Positions 20,777 through 32,866 of a stretch of 35,084 nucleotides of DNA are shown here, in pieces; the first letter of the stretch is position 1; each line of letters starts with the position of its first letter. This DNA is from Oehlia diaphana (taxonomy: Eukaryota > Glomeromycota > Glomeromycetes > Glomerales > Glomeraceae): the NCBI GenBank assembly GCA_003833135.1, contig QZLH01000029.1:1-35084 (forward strand), in the 5' to 3' direction. The notes beneath the pieces were generated by a model, which was not told where the DNA came from, did not search any database, and saw only the letters and a list, made by a program, of their open reading frames with translations. The translations under genes were made by a program, and so were the position numbers.

Positions 20777-22397
20777 TTATTTATGTGATGTACGTTTATT
20801 TGTTAATGAATTTACCTTTCCAAGAACACTCTTTTTTAAGAATGTAGTTGACTTTTCTGCTGCAACTTTAATTTCCTCCAAATGATCCATAATACTTTCA
20901 GAATGCTTAGTAACAAGTAATAATAATATCTGACCTAATTTCTGATTATTGGGTTGAAGTTCAAGATTAAGGCTCAAGTGGTATAAAAATCTTTTAAAAA
21001 TATTTTGATTTTCAATTTGAAATTTTTGATTAAATATCGAAAATAATATTTCAATCATTGAATCATCCCATTTCTCAAGATGATTAGGTAGGGTTACACT
21101 GGTAGACTCATTAAACATTCGGAAATCAGAGAACAATTCTCTAAATATTTTTGATATAAAAAAATTGAGTTGATTATTAGAAGGGAAAATTGGTAATGAG
21201 AAAGAATTTTAATTCAGTATATTTTTACATTATTAGAGATACGATAGATTCCTCACTCAATCCTCCATTAATTATTCGAGTAATAACTTCCAATTGTGGT
21301 CGAGCAATCTCTTGAGACTCTTTAATTAAAGGCAATAGTAATCCATAGACGACTGGTTTACCTTTATATTTTGTAATTTTTGAAAGAATGGACAGTAAGT
21401 CACGTGAAGGCTTCGACGTGATTAAACGTATCTACATATAAAATATGTTAAGACCGGATCACAAATTAAGTGATTCATTAAGTCATAAAATACCTTTTCC
21501 AAAAATGTAAATTTGAAGAAAATGACATAATTCTGATACATGATATCTTCATGCTGTATTATGTCATTACACAAAGTTTCTAATAATTTATTATCAATTC
21601 GAGTAATCTCTAATTTTTCAAAGGATTCACGAAGCTTAATAATAAAATAATGGTTTAATATAATAGATTTTAAATTTATTTTGATTTTTAAATCAAAGGA
21701 AAAAACGCGTTCTTTCTTTATACTTACTTGAACATGAGGTAGTCTAATCAATTCGTTAAATTTAGATAAAAATTCTTTGGTGTCACATTCTTTACTGTGT
21801 TGTGTAATCTGTTCGAATAAGCTTTTTAAAATTTGAATTAGTTCAAAATTTAGAGACGTAACATGATCTTCCGTCGATTCCGACTTTTGATTTACTTCAT
21901 CTGACAAAATGTCGATGGACATATTATCATCATCTTTTTTAATGAAATTAATAAATTAATTTAATATGATAATAAGTATTAATATTAATAAAATATAATA
22001 TTTTTATGATAAAGTACCAAAATTTTTTTCATCATCCACTTTTGAATTTTGTTGTTGTTGATTTTGATCCGTGATTTTTCTTCGTTTCCGTTTTCTCATA
22101 ATATAATCCTTAGCAACGTAATATATTGCGCGAAGGTTAAAGACACATATAAATCACATCATTAAATAGATACATTCATAATATCAAAAAAAAATAGAAG
22201 GATATAAAAATTGGCGATGAATGAGAAGGTACTGTTGGTTGAATTTCATTTTCTTTAATCCGTTGTACAAAATTATCAAGACTTTGACCATCTTTTTTAA
22301 AAATTTCTTTAATAGCTGGATCTATAGGAAATAAATTTTCATTTAAAGATAATTCTTCATTCCATTTTTTAGCGGATAAAAGATAATAATTTGACAT
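20777..22397 (-). CDS. Fanconi anaemia group E-like protein (FANCE C-terminal domain)
   Basis: In animals and plants FANCE bridges the Fanconi core complex to FANCD2 in DNA crosslink repair. The best model has six exons on the minus strand: 22233-22397, 22018-22108, 21728-21933, 21494-21634, 21229-21431, 20777-21140; all GT..AG, phases agree, 389 aa. The family signal is C-terminal: helical repeats ending QKLGQILLLLVTKHSESI and then a TTFLKKSVLGKV tail, matching the hallmark end of FANCE (a Thr-Thr-Phe-Leu-(K/R)-Lys-Ser motif). An upstream helical repeat (KPVVYGLLLPLIKE..RPQLEVITRI) also fits. A basic MRKRKRRK stretch (about residues 59-66) looks like a nuclear localisation signal. Translation could instead start at 22099 (331 aa); the first exon is coding-like and joins in frame through a 124-nt intron. 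It is recognised from memory of the family, without a search. Confidence 0.7.
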
Positions 22398-22577
22398 GAT
22401 TTTTCAAAAAATTTGATTAAAGAATAGAATTTATAGAAATGAATGTCGATTACTGCGCCAAAAACAAAAATTTCGTATTCATTAAATTATTTTATGTATA
22501 CACTAAACATAATCTTCTAAACAAAAGAAAGAAAATTATAATTCATAGGTCAATTATTTATCTTTTTTTTTTTTTTT

Positions 22578-23598
22578 TTAAAGACTATCACCAAGTTGAT
22601 TAATAATGTTTAATTCAAGAGAATTGACTTGTTGTTCGAGATTTATTTCATAATTTAACTCAGTCCATAGAGGCGTAAGCGGTTTCAAATTATCAGGATC
22701 CAATTCTGGCCAATTCTTTCGAATTGTATCCAATAATTCATGGAATAAATTCTAAAAAAAAATAAGAAAAAGAAATTTCGTATTTAAATAATAAAGTAAA
22801 TTCCTTTAGCCCAATCGATTTGAATTACTCACTTCGTTTCCAAGAGAGGAAAAATGTATACCATCAGATAATAAATCATTTAAGGTCACGTTAGTTAATG
22901 TCACCTTATCAGTCATCAATTTCCATAAATTTAGAACGGGAACATTTAACTCCTTAGCTAAATCTACACATGTTTGAGCATATTTAGCAGTAACATCTGA
23001 TTTTCTATCTTTAAGTCCTTTATGCTTCGCTCGAGCTTCTTCATCTAATGGAGGTGGTGTAATAAGTAAAATTCTTGTTTCAGGTGAATGATAAGGAGAA
23101 TCTGGATCTTTAATGATATTAATCATTTGTTTAAGGTTTTCTTTATATTTTTCGAGTGAAACATGTTGAACTGATGGTTGAATAGCCGCATCGTTCGCTC
23201 CAAAAAATATAATTAATAAAAATACTTTTGGATTTTTAGTTGGATTATTTTTCTTTGGTAATAATTGTGGGAGTAAATGTTTTGCTAATTCAGTATTATA
23301 ACCTAAGTATGATAACATTATCTTAGTTTAATATATTAATTTTATGAATGAAATTTATTTATAAGTACCTGAAAAGCCTCTATTTAAGACATCCAATTTT
23401 CTAATATAAGAATATTGAAGTGCAGCTCCCCATCCTTTTTCAAAAGCATTATGACTATACTAAATTAAATTAAAATAAATAAATACATAATATATAAGAG
23501 CTAAATACCAAATTTATCATTTTAATTTTAAATTTTAAAAAGAAAACCTGAGTAAGAGAATCACCAAATATAACAATTTGATTATATAGATTGCTCAT
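22578..23598 (-). CDS. IAH1: IAH1-type SGNH/GDSL esterase
   Basis: Homologue of isoamyl-acetate-hydrolysing esterase. Four exons on the minus strand: 23548-23598, 23369-23459, 22833-23302, 22578-22751; 261 aa (family about 240-250). SGNH catalytic blocks are all visible: FGDSLTQ with nucleophile Ser14; RGFSGYNT with Gly48 (oxyanion hole); FFGANDAA with Asn84; and SDGIHFSSLGNE with Asp194 and His197. KGWGAALQ and ITPPPLDE are further family marks. No signal peptide is present, so it is probably cytosolic or peroxisomal. Short-chain esters are the known substrates of the yeast enzyme; the substrate here is not known. Its upstream region merges into the left end of the 3.2-kb tandem duplication, which starts only a few bases before the ATG. 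Confidence 0.93.
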
Positions 23599-23603
23599 AG
23601 TTT

Positions 23604-25159
23604 TTTTTTCCTAAAAAAAAAAAAAAATTTAATTCGTACAATCTCTGTGGTCGTTTATATTTATATCTAATCCAACACGTGTGTAACATTGTTTATTATG
23701 AAAGAATTAAGTACTAAACAACATTAAGATTGAGTTTGAGAGATTTCTCGTATAGTGTTTTTGATCCGTGGATTGTTTAGGTTTTCGCAAAAATATTTAA
23801 CCGATCAATGAAATTAGCTATTTCTAACCAACCATAAAAAAGCTAAACTCTTTATATAATCAATAACAACATTAGTTCATATAATGTATACGTAAATTTC
23901 AACATGACTTGATATTGTGTCTAGAATGCAAGAAAGTTATTAAGCTTTTTAACCCTTATTAGTTCATTCAAGTTCATGTCAAGTTTCTGAATACAATAAG
24001 GAGTTGAAAATATAAGGAATCTTATGTTGAGAAAACTTATTAAAATTATAAACATGCAAGAGGTAAAACTTCAAATCCCAGTTAGATGGCTGGATGGCGT
24101 AATTAAACGTCATAGCGGGCAAACAATATGACTCTCCACTATTTTTCGCCATGCAGGTGTGTTGGGTGTGTTATATAGTTAGTTAATGGGTCATGAATTT
24201 AACTCATAATAGATTAATAGGTAGCGTGACGTATTTTTTATATTTTTCTTTGGATCATGACTGGATCCACGAAGTTTCATGAGATTACGGAGATAGATAT
24301 GTTTTCTATTTATTATTGCGCAAGCTTTACTTAATAAGTCACGAATTAATGGCTATAGGCTATATAACAAGTTTAAAATTAAAATAATAGCTTATAAGTT
24401 AATGGATTCGAACTTGAAAAATACTTTAATTCCGAATTGAAATAAATTTCTTTAAATTTTATGGAATTCGCGGTATCTCATTTAAGATTACATTATTTGT
24501 GCTAACAGGGCGATTTTATTGACCACCATTAAATATTCCATATTCTTGACCTATGCCTGTTATTGGTCGAGATATGATGTTTTAAAGTTGATATGTTGTG
24601 ATAGTTTACTTTTGTATATATCCTTATATATTAATGTTCAATGTGTGTTTGTTTATAACGTATGACAAGTCGGAAGCCTTTCATTTATTAAAAAGTTACA
24701 CAATAAAAATCAGAACATTCTTTGAACAAACCATGAAAAATTTTTGCGCATAATGTTCGCTCACTTCGCTGCTTTATATACACTTTAAAATGTTTTTACA
24801 TCTGAATAATTATATTTGGTTTACTTAATATATCAGCTTACTTAGTTTTTAACTAAGCGCAATCGATGTGTAAATGTCAGAATTTTTGCAATCTACGGTT
24901 TTGTTTATTTTTTCACGTTCTACTCGTGTCCAAAATTATTATAAATACTATAAATAATAAATAATCTAATGTTTTACCATTAGCATAAAAATAATAAAAA
25001 TATATTTTTGTAAATATAATTCGTTTGTTAACTCAATTGAGTACTAATTGTATTGGAAATTCGTATCTGTTTTCAATATGAAGGTATGTATACCGTATAC
25101 GACGTACATATTCGTTTAGAGATATTATATATTCTTACTATAATATTACGAACAAGGAC
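23604..25159. other. Non-coding upstream part of left duplication copy
   Basis: No ORF worth calling. It corresponds to 26816-28416 in the right copy and is more diverged than the exons. A GTATACCGTATAC palindrome-like motif lies near 25088. Confidence 0.4.
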
Positions 25160-26527
25160 TCGGTAAATTTTTTACCGTTTTTCGATACTTTGCATACGCA
25201 TGGGCCATCCTTTTTTATCTTTTATATTTGGGTTATTTGATACATCAGATTGCAACAGATTATCCCCTTCTTAATGTCAAATATAATTTCTTAGATGTAA
25301 TGCAAGTTCCCAGTAAGTTTTGTTAAATAAAAATGAACTTGCAAGTGAACTTACGCCTTTTATTATTAATAGATATGAAAATGTGTTCCCAGGGTATTTT
25401 GATATTTTAGCTTGTAATTACAAATTAAATAATAATAGTACAATACCAGAATGCTTGAGATATCTCTCTAACATTACTTATAATGCCGATGGGCGAATTT
25501 ATTGCCGTACTTTCAATTCGGATTTAAAGTATGTACATGATAAGCCAGGTGGACTGAATAAGTTGAAATTTTTTTTCAAATTAACACAACAGAAGCGGAA
25601 GCTGGGGAACTTGGAGTAGCTTTGATTACATTAGATTTAATACCACCCAGTAAGTAAATTTTCACCCACAAGAATTTTATCTGTTTTGAGATCTCACGGG
25701 GTTACGAAGCTCAAGATATGGGATTATATAAATTTTTTATATTAATAAAATAGATTTCAATGCATTGTTGAAGATGGATAAAGCTGTTGAATTACGTCTT
25801 CAGCTTAAAGGCAACTTTGTCCCTGCAATTGTTGATAGAGTTGCACTGGTAAGATTTTTATATTATATTTATTGGTTGTTTTCTGCGTTATTCATGGATA
25901 TTTATTTTCTATCTATTTATTTAGGTAAAATTTAGAACAAAAATATACAATAGCATTCCTCCTTGGAATTTTGGATCTATCTTTGGATTACCTTCTACTT
26001 ATCACAGCACACCGAGTATAGAATGCTTAGTCAATTACTTTCCTTTCAACCAGAATCCATATAATATGCCAATTGGAACAAATGGCTACTTCAGTGTTAG
26101 TCCAGGAGACTTTATAGTGGAGGAGACCAGTGAAAACCGGTAATTAACAGTTTATATAGTACTAAACTACTAATAAACATTATATGAATACAACCAATCT
26201 TAATACAACCAATCTTATTTATAAACTATATAGAAAAACGACCATTCTTAGTATTTTTGGATCAGCTGGAGGGGCGCTTGATTAGTATATTTTGATTCAT
26301 AAATAATAAATTTATAATAAAAGAGTTATAATTTACCCGTTATACCTTTTTCTTTTCTTTTGTTTCGATAATTAATAGGTATTGTCATGAGTACTCTTAA
26401 ATTTCTCTTTGGATCACCACGACTAGGTCCATGGGGTTTTGTGAGAAGGATATCTTGGTGTTCTAGACGATGACAAGATGACGATGACAATTTACTCTAC
26501 GATAAAATTGACTTTAAAAAATACTTG
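25160..26527 (+). pseudogene. Decayed tandem copy of the two-TM glycoprotein gene
   Basis: Collinear with all six exons of 28417-29792, but broken in at least four ways. (1) The start codon is gone: the frame of FRYFAYAWAI runs back to a stop without an ATG. (2) In exon 2 a CCCC run is CCC here (TGTTCCCAGGG), shifting the frame. (3) Later in the same exon another base is missing (TTCAAATTAAC against TTCAAAATCAAC). (4) The donor after exon 5 is AT instead of GT (GCTTGATTAGT), giving a stop. Exons 3 and 4 are intact and nearly identical to the right copy. The remaining ORF at 25320-25619 is just exon 2 in its shifted frame with intron sequence in front. Transcription cannot be judged. Confidence 0.85.
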
Positions 26528-28416
26528 GTTATTCATAAAAATTTGTCCAAGTTGGAATAATTTTTATTACGCCCTCGTGAAATAATATGTTCCATTGTTG
26601 AAATAAAAAGCTGAATTATGAAGTTATAAATTATGAAAGGAAAAACATAAAAATTTGTATACCATAATGATGGTTCACGTATTTAATTCGAATTAGGGTA
26701 TTTTTATTAGTTGAATATTGTCAAATATGCGATAGTTATAAAAATAATGGTTGAATGTAGGTTATCTATGGTTTCTTTACTGTAAGGAGATCGGCAAATT
26801 TGAATAAAAAGAAGTTTTTCTTTTTTTTTTTTTAAAAAAAAAAAATAATCATTCGTACAGTCTTTGTGATCTTTTATAATTATATCTAATCCAGCACCGG
26901 AAATACGTGTATAAATGAAAGAATTAGTACTAAACACATTGATCTTTTAGGATAGTATTAAGATTGTGAGTTCTCGTGTATTTATTGCCCATGATCCATG
27001 GATTGTTTATATTATCGCCAAATTGTTTATTCGATCTATGAAATTAACTTTTGCCAACCATAAAAAAAAAGCAAACCCTTTGGAACGAATGAAATATTGG
27101 CCTTAATCAATAATTTCATTAGTTCATTTAATGTATACGATATGCTAATTTCAATATGGCTTGATTTTGTCTAGAAGCAAGAAAGATTCTAGAAGAATCT
27201 TAAGTTCATGACAAGTTCATGACAAATTTCTAAATACAAATAAAGAGTTATAATCATGAGGCAAAAACATAATTTAAAGAATATAATTAGCGAGTTGATT
27301 AAAAATCTCAGATGGTTATTTTGCGTAATTAAAACGTCATAACTAGCAAAGATGGCAAACAATTACTAAATTTCACGTTACAGTGTGTTGTACAGTTAGT
27401 TATTGGGTCATGAATTTAGGATTAATAGCTATTATTATTTTTGTGAGATTACGGCGGGTAGATAGACTGCAAAGCTAAAACATCTATATTTATGGATGCT
27501 AATTAGTAAATCACGAAATAGTGAATATATAACAATGAGATATTAGCTAAAATAATAGGCATTTCCTACCCTCAGTTATGGAATACTATAATACTATCAA
27601 CCATCTCAACTTTGAAAAATGGTCTTCACCTAAATTTACCCGAATTCAATTGAAATTAATTTCGATTAAATATGACTGATACAGGATACTGTAATTAAGT
27701 TCGCGTGTAGAATTCATGTAACCTTGTTTTAAGAACATAAAATTACTGACCATTAAATATTCCATATGCCTGGTATTGGTCGGGATATAAAGTAGACATG
27801 CTGTGATATCTTATGTCCTTACATGTCAATGTTCAATGTATCTGCGGAATAACAGTATGACAAATCGGAAGAAGTTTAATCCTAAAAGTTACACGAAAAG
27901 AAATAGAACATTCTACATAATTATAAATAGTGGGATATTTTAAGAAAAGGCTCAAAGGCTGAAATTGATCGTGATCCGGTTGATTTAGCGAAAATAATTT
28001 CACGTTACTTTAAATTTTTTGCGCATAGTGTTCGTTGCTTAAAAATTTTTTTTTTTGCTATCTGACTAATCATATTTGGTTTATCTTGCTTAGTTTTTAA
28101 ATGCCAAAATATAATTAATATAATTAACCTTCTAGACGCAATCGACGTGTAATGTCGAAAAAAAAAATTTTGTTTGCAAATTGAATTGTTTGTCACATTG
28201 CACTCGTGTCCCAAATTTATGTTAATAAACAACAAATATTGGCACTATCTAATTTGTAAAAAAAACAATACTCTATTTATAAACCAATTTGAAATATATT
28301 TGTGAAAGTTTCGTGTATAACTTAAATTCTATTAATTGTATTTGGTAAGTTTCGTATATAAATATTAATGTAAGATTTAAAAAGTTGACAGTAAGTTATT
28401 TCTATAAGCTTTTAAT
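26528..28416. other. Spacer between tandem copies and upstream of the intact gene
   Basis: It holds the 3' flank of the pseudogene, a T/A homopolymer junction near 26820-26845, and the non-coding upstream part of the right copy. Minus-strand ORFs at 26707-26937 and 28005-28235 are AT-rich and unlike any protein family known to me. Confidence 0.45.
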
Positions 28417-30040
28417 ATGTCAGATAATTTTATTATTTTTCGACGCTTTGCATACGCATGGGCCATCTTTTTTTATCTTTCATATTTGGGTTATTTGATA
28501 TATCAGCTTGCAACAGATTATCCCTTTCTGAATATCAAATATGATTTCTTAGATACAATACATGTTCCCAGTAAGTTTTGTTAACAAATAAAGTCAAATT
28601 CATACGAACTTACAAATGAACTTACACCTTATATTTTTGATAGATATAAAAATGTGTTCCCCAGGGTATTTTGAGATGTTAGCCTGTAATCACAAGTTGA
28701 ATAATAATAGAAAAATAACAGGATGCTTAAGATATATCTCTAACATTACTTATAATGCTGATGGGCGAAGTTATTGTCGTACTTTCAATTCGGATTTAAA
28801 GTATGTACGTGAAAAGCCAGATGGGCTGAATAAGTTGAAATTTTTTTTCAAAATCAACACAACAGAAGCAGAAGCTGGGGAACTTGGAGTGGCTTTGATT
28901 AAATTAGATTTAATACCACACAGTAAGTAAAATTTCACCCACACGAATTTTATCTGTTTTGAGATCTCACGGGGTTACGAAGCTTTATATGGGATTATAT
29001 AAATTTTTATATTAATAAAATAGATTTCAATCCATTGTTGAAGATGGATAAAGCTGTTGAATTACGTCTTCAGCTTAAAGGCAACTTTGTACCTGCAATT
29101 GTTGATAGAGTTGCACTGGTAAGATTTTTATATTTTATTTATTAGTTGTTTTTCTGTGTTATTCATGGATATTTATTTGCTAATTATTTATTTAGGTAAA
29201 ATTTAGAACAAAAATATACAATAGCATTCCTCCTTGGAATTTTGGATCTATCTTTGGATTACCTCCTACTTATCACACCACACCAAGTATAGAATGCTCG
29301 GTCAATTACTTTCCTTTCAACCAGAATCCATATAATATGCCAATTGGAACAAATGGCTACTTCAGTATTAGTCCAGGAGACTTTATAGCGGAGGAGACCA
29401 GTGAAAAACGGTAAATTAACAGTAATAAACATTACTATGACTACAACTAATCTTATTTATATACTGTATAGAACAACGACCATTCTTAATATTTTTGGAT
29501 CAGCTGGCGGTGCATTTGGTTAGTATATTTTTGATTCATAAATAATAGATTAAAGAGTTATAACTTATCTGTTATATCTTTTCCTTTTCTTTTTTGATAA
29601 TTAATAGGTTTTGTCATGAATACCATTGCATTTCTCTTTGGATCATCACGACTGGATCCATGGGGTTTTGTGAGAAGGATATCTATAGATAAATGGTATC
29701 TTATACGACGACAAGATGACGATATTGTTGTACCCTACGATAAAATTGACTTTAAACAATACTTAAATCTTAATAATGGAAATATGACATGAAAATTTGA
29801 CTGTGTGAAATTTGTTGGATATTGTATTAGAAATTTAATTACTAAAAATTATTAGATGGGGAGACCGATATTTTTATATCCGTCCAATTACCTTCTTGAC
29901 CCTTCTCGTGTTACTTTCATAAACCGTTTCCAGCCGATTGTAATTGTGCTAATTTTTTTTTTTTCATAAAAACATTGAAAATTATTTAGTATAGGTTATC
30001 TATTGTCTTTGTTGCGAGGAGATTGGAAAAATTTGAACTG
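26816..30040 (+). repeat. Tandem duplication, right copy (~3.2 kb)
   Basis: Second head-to-tail copy of the unit starting at about 23604, containing the intact two-transmembrane gene. Its right border is set by similarity of AGGTTATCTATTGTCTTTG at about 29995 to the end of the left copy at about 26759. Non-coding parts have diverged with many small indels. Confidence 0.85.
28417..29792 (+). CDS. Unrecognised two-transmembrane glycoprotein
   Basis: Six exons: 28417-28570, 28644-28922, 29024-29118, 29196-29410, 29472-29518, 29608-29792; all GT..AG with agreeing phases, 324 aa. I do not recognise the family. Order: a short basic N-terminus (FRR), TM1 (about residues 12-31), an ectodomain of about 220 residues with five cysteines (56, 66, 79, 96, 210) and sequons at Asn85 (NIT) and Asn123 (NTT), then TM2 (about 252-275) with the glycine-rich GSAGGAFG, and a basic 49-residue tail (LDPWGFVRR...RRQDDD). 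Flanking charges predict both ends in the cytosol. This N-in/C-in plan with a Cys-bearing glycosylated loop is shared by P2X- and ENaC-like channels, but no sequence motif supports a channel. It is the intact member of a tandem pair. Confidence 0.85.
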
Positions 30041-30297
30041 TTTTTAATTTTATTCTCATATATCTAAAAAATAGTTATATCCTATTATTTTACATTGTAA
30101 AATCATCAAGAAAATAAAATACTTTTTACAACTACAATATGAAGTAGTTACGGAAATTATTATGAAAATCATCAATATATTGTAGAAAAAGCTCAATAGT
30201 AATATTAATTCAAAATATCTTAATCTTGGAATAAAGAATCCCTTCTTAATCACCACAGATCTAACCTCCAGCTCCTTATTTACCAAATATGAAGTTC
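29793..30297. other. 3' flank of right duplication copy
   Basis: Non-coding. The end of the duplicated unit is near 30040. A minus-strand ORF (30056-30346) overlaps the last exon of the next gene in another frame and runs into low-complexity residues; it is not accepted. Confidence 0.4.
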
Positions 30298-31559
30298 TAA
30301 CCTCAATATTCTCTTTCCAATTGCTTGACCTTTTATAATTCTCCAAGTTTCATCATTATTTATTTCAATCCATTCTTTGTTCTTCCTGTAACGAGGAATT
30401 GGAGATTTCTTTCCAAATCTACTTTCGATGATATCCAATAATATATGGAATGGGGCATTAACAGGAAATGCGATTGCTCGACGTTCATGTGGGAAAACAC
30501 ATGTTATATATATCTAAGAAACAAAGTTAATATTGAAAAAAAAAAATTATTGTATCACTATAGAATACCCATAAGACATACTTTTAGCTCGTCTTCTGTA
30601 TTAACTTCATTATGAATTCCATTTTTACAAAAATATAATCTATCAATTCTGGATTCCAGTGATGATAAAGTTGGAAGCCTTACTGATGAGTGAGGAGTTA
30701 GCAATAATGATTGTGCTCTATCGAATTTATTACCAGTTGGATCATAATTCATTGGAGTAGGTTCAAGGAGATACGGATATTCTCCAAGATGATGGCAAAA
30801 CTATAAAAATAAAACGTTTGGAATTACATGATAATAAAAACATAATAATTATAACAAATAAAAAAATAATTATATTTACATAGTGTTGATAATTCTTCTT
30901 CATTTTTATAAGAATTTTTCCATTGTCAGTAACACAAAATCCAGTCACCTGGCTTAGTGGAATCGCCGCTTCATATTGCATTCTATTAAAACAAACAGAT
31001 ACTATATTTTTATTAACCCGATAAAGAAATGCCAGATCTCCTAATTCAGTAGTTTTAATAAAACTTTGAGGCTTTGTAGGATACGAGAATTCAAATTGAC
31101 TAATATCAATTTTAATCAAGTCTTCTTCCTTTTGTTTCATATTTTCAATAATATTGGAAGTTAAATTGATTACTCTATTTTTTTGAGTTTCAAATATAAA
31201 ATTAGAAGGAGGAGCATTTGATGCAGAATTTCTTTTTTGACTGGCTGTATCTGATGTCGACAATAAATCTTCAAACATATTATCGTTGTTATCAATTTTT
31301 GAAGTATTTTGATTTTGATAATTTTTTGTTATGTAGCTATCCAGTTTTATCTTATCAATTCTTTTAATATTGTGATCAATCGCTTGTGTTAAGGGCGAAG
31401 ATGGCGGAGTAGCTGTTTCAAAAATTCAAAAAAAAAAAATTAATTTTCTTTCGTAAAAAAAAATATGTAAAAGAAAAATATATATAAAAAAACTAATTTA
31501 CTGTAATGAGAAGTTTCGCTAACATCATCTTGAATATGTTTTTGATATTGATTATTCAT
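30298..31559 (-). CDS. Hypothetical protein with possible C-terminal PB1-like domain
   Basis: Four exons on the minus strand: 31502-31559, 30880-31412, 30582-30800, 30298-30513; GT..AG with agreeing phases, 341 aa. The N-terminal 85 residues are polar and Asn/Ser-rich. A middle folded part (about residues 110-215) runs from SQFEFSYPTKPQ through GDLAFLYRVNKN and AAIPLSQVTGFCV. The C-terminal 75 residues (KIYITCVFPHERRAIAFP, then HILLDIIESRFG and RYRKNKEWIEINNDETWR) resemble a PB1 domain, with the usual beta-beta-alpha start and a degenerate acidic loop. PB1 domains in fungi mediate pairing of scaffold proteins of the Bem1, Cdc24 and NoxR kind, but no SH3, TPR or PX domain is seen here, so the role is open. 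A TATA-like TTATATAAA lies about 93 nt upstream. Confidence 0.65.
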
Positions 31560-32866
31560 TATAAAGGAGCAATAATTTCTTCTTTAAAAATCAAAAATTA
31601 ATTGATGGGAATGCCAGAAGACAATGTCAATCAATTACTAATATTTAATATTTATATAAGCCGATCGTTGTATTGGTCACCTGATTCGGACCAATTAAAA
31701 TCGATTCTTTTTTGTATTGTCTATTAATGTGCAAATTTGGGCGCGTATAATTGTTTTTTTAAATACCTTACCGCAGTTTTCCACAGATTTTCCACGAGCA
31801 TCAACTGTATCCGGAACAATTGCACCAATGAATGAAAAATGTTTACATATTCGCGTAATTGTTACAAATTATTGTCATGTTGGTTGTGTATCATAAGTAT
31901 TAAAAGGTTATCTATAATACACAATATAATTCAAATCATTAAATATGTTGTAATACAACTATCTTTCTTGAATAAGGTGTTCAAGAGATTTTTCGGCAGG
32001 GATATATTTAAGGATTATTTACGATAACAAAAAGAATATGTATTATTATAATATTAAAGAAATCCCGTAATATTTTCTCACCCCTTAATTCTGGTTTTTC
32101 TTTTGATCATTTACAAATCAATATTTGTTTAAATCTTTAATTAATCCTTAATTGTTCGTTTTTTAAGTAAATTCATTTGATCAACTCAACTTTTTTTGGC
32201 TTTATATGCAATAACGCAAAAACATCACAATGAGCAAATAAATATATTGATCACTTAAAATGCGCTTGAAAATTTAGTAATATTTCGTCAAATAATAGTT
32301 GTAAGATGATTGGAACTCTGTTAACTTGCATTACATTTGAAAGTTACAAAATGGTTAGAAAAAATTGTTATTTTTCTTTTAAATATATTGTCTTTGTGTT
32401 TTAAACCTGTCGTAGAACCTCCTCATTTATAACTTTTTTTGGTTTATTTGTCTTTAATAAATATTAGGGCATTTTCTTTTACTCCTCAAACTTCATTTTC
32501 TCGCGCGTTTTTTTTCCTTTGATTTTTTTTCTCCTACCTTGAGTTTCAAATTTAAATTGAAGTACTACTCCCGAAGGTTGGTTTAAAAAACCTGCTTGCT
32601 TAAAAATTATTTGAATTACCATTTACTGATTATACTTTTTTAAACCATCATGTGTGATGATTTTTTTTTATGACATCGGTGACATCGGTTTTAGATAATT
32701 ACTGCGGATATATAGGTAAATCTTTTGGTAATAGCTTACTTCCTTTAATAATATTTTCGTTCTTGCAAAAAGAAAAGATTTAATTATAATTTATTATAAT
32801 ACATATGTTTTCTCACTAACTCTTTTTAGTTTCATAAATTAATCTTACGATTTATTTTTTAAAACA
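31560..32866. other. Divergent intergenic region
   Basis: About 1.3 kb between the PB1-like gene (-) and the zinc-finger gene (+). TTATATAAA (minus strand, 31652-31660) could be the TATA box of the PB1-like gene. The rest holds no gene; the small ORF at 31839-32027 has no recognisable content. Such a long region upstream of a transcription-factor gene may hold regulatory sites, but none could be named. The perfect repeat TGACATCGG TGACATCGG lies at about 32671-32688. Confidence 0.4.

Larger units (their letters stand above)
23604..26815 (+). repeat. Tandem duplication, left copy (~3.2 kb)
   Basis: This stretch aligns head-to-tail with 26816-30040. Matching landmarks are ATCTAATCCA at 23665 and 26884 (offset 3219), TGCATACGCATGGGCC at 25191 and 28449 (offset 3258), and TGGGGTTTTGTGAGAAGGA at 26432 and 29661 (offset 3229). 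Exons of the enclosed gene are visibly far more similar than the flanks. The junction between the copies lies in a T-rich/A-rich tract near 26815-26845, and a similar T/A tract lies at the left border. Confidence 0.85.

Noticed and set aside
24400..24430. tRNA B-box-like GGATTCGAAC
   Set aside because: No matching A box, acceptor stem or anticodon arm at the right distances.
25320..25619. 99-aa plus-strand ORF as an independent gene
   Set aside because: It is exon 2 of the decayed duplicate read in a shifted frame with intron sequence at its start; its ATG-less start and early stop come from one-base deletions.
28616..28930. 104-aa ORF beginning in an intron of the two-TM gene
   Set aside because: Its first residues are intron; the true exon starts at 28644 after an AG and joins exon 1 in frame.
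30056..30346. 96-aa minus-strand ORF as extension of the PB1-like protein
   Set aside because: It is in another frame from the last exon, and its second half is low-complexity hydrophobic sequence; no acceptable splice joins it.
31839..32027. 62-aa plus-strand ORF in the intergenic region
   Set aside because: Composition follows the background and there is no recognisable motif or promoter.
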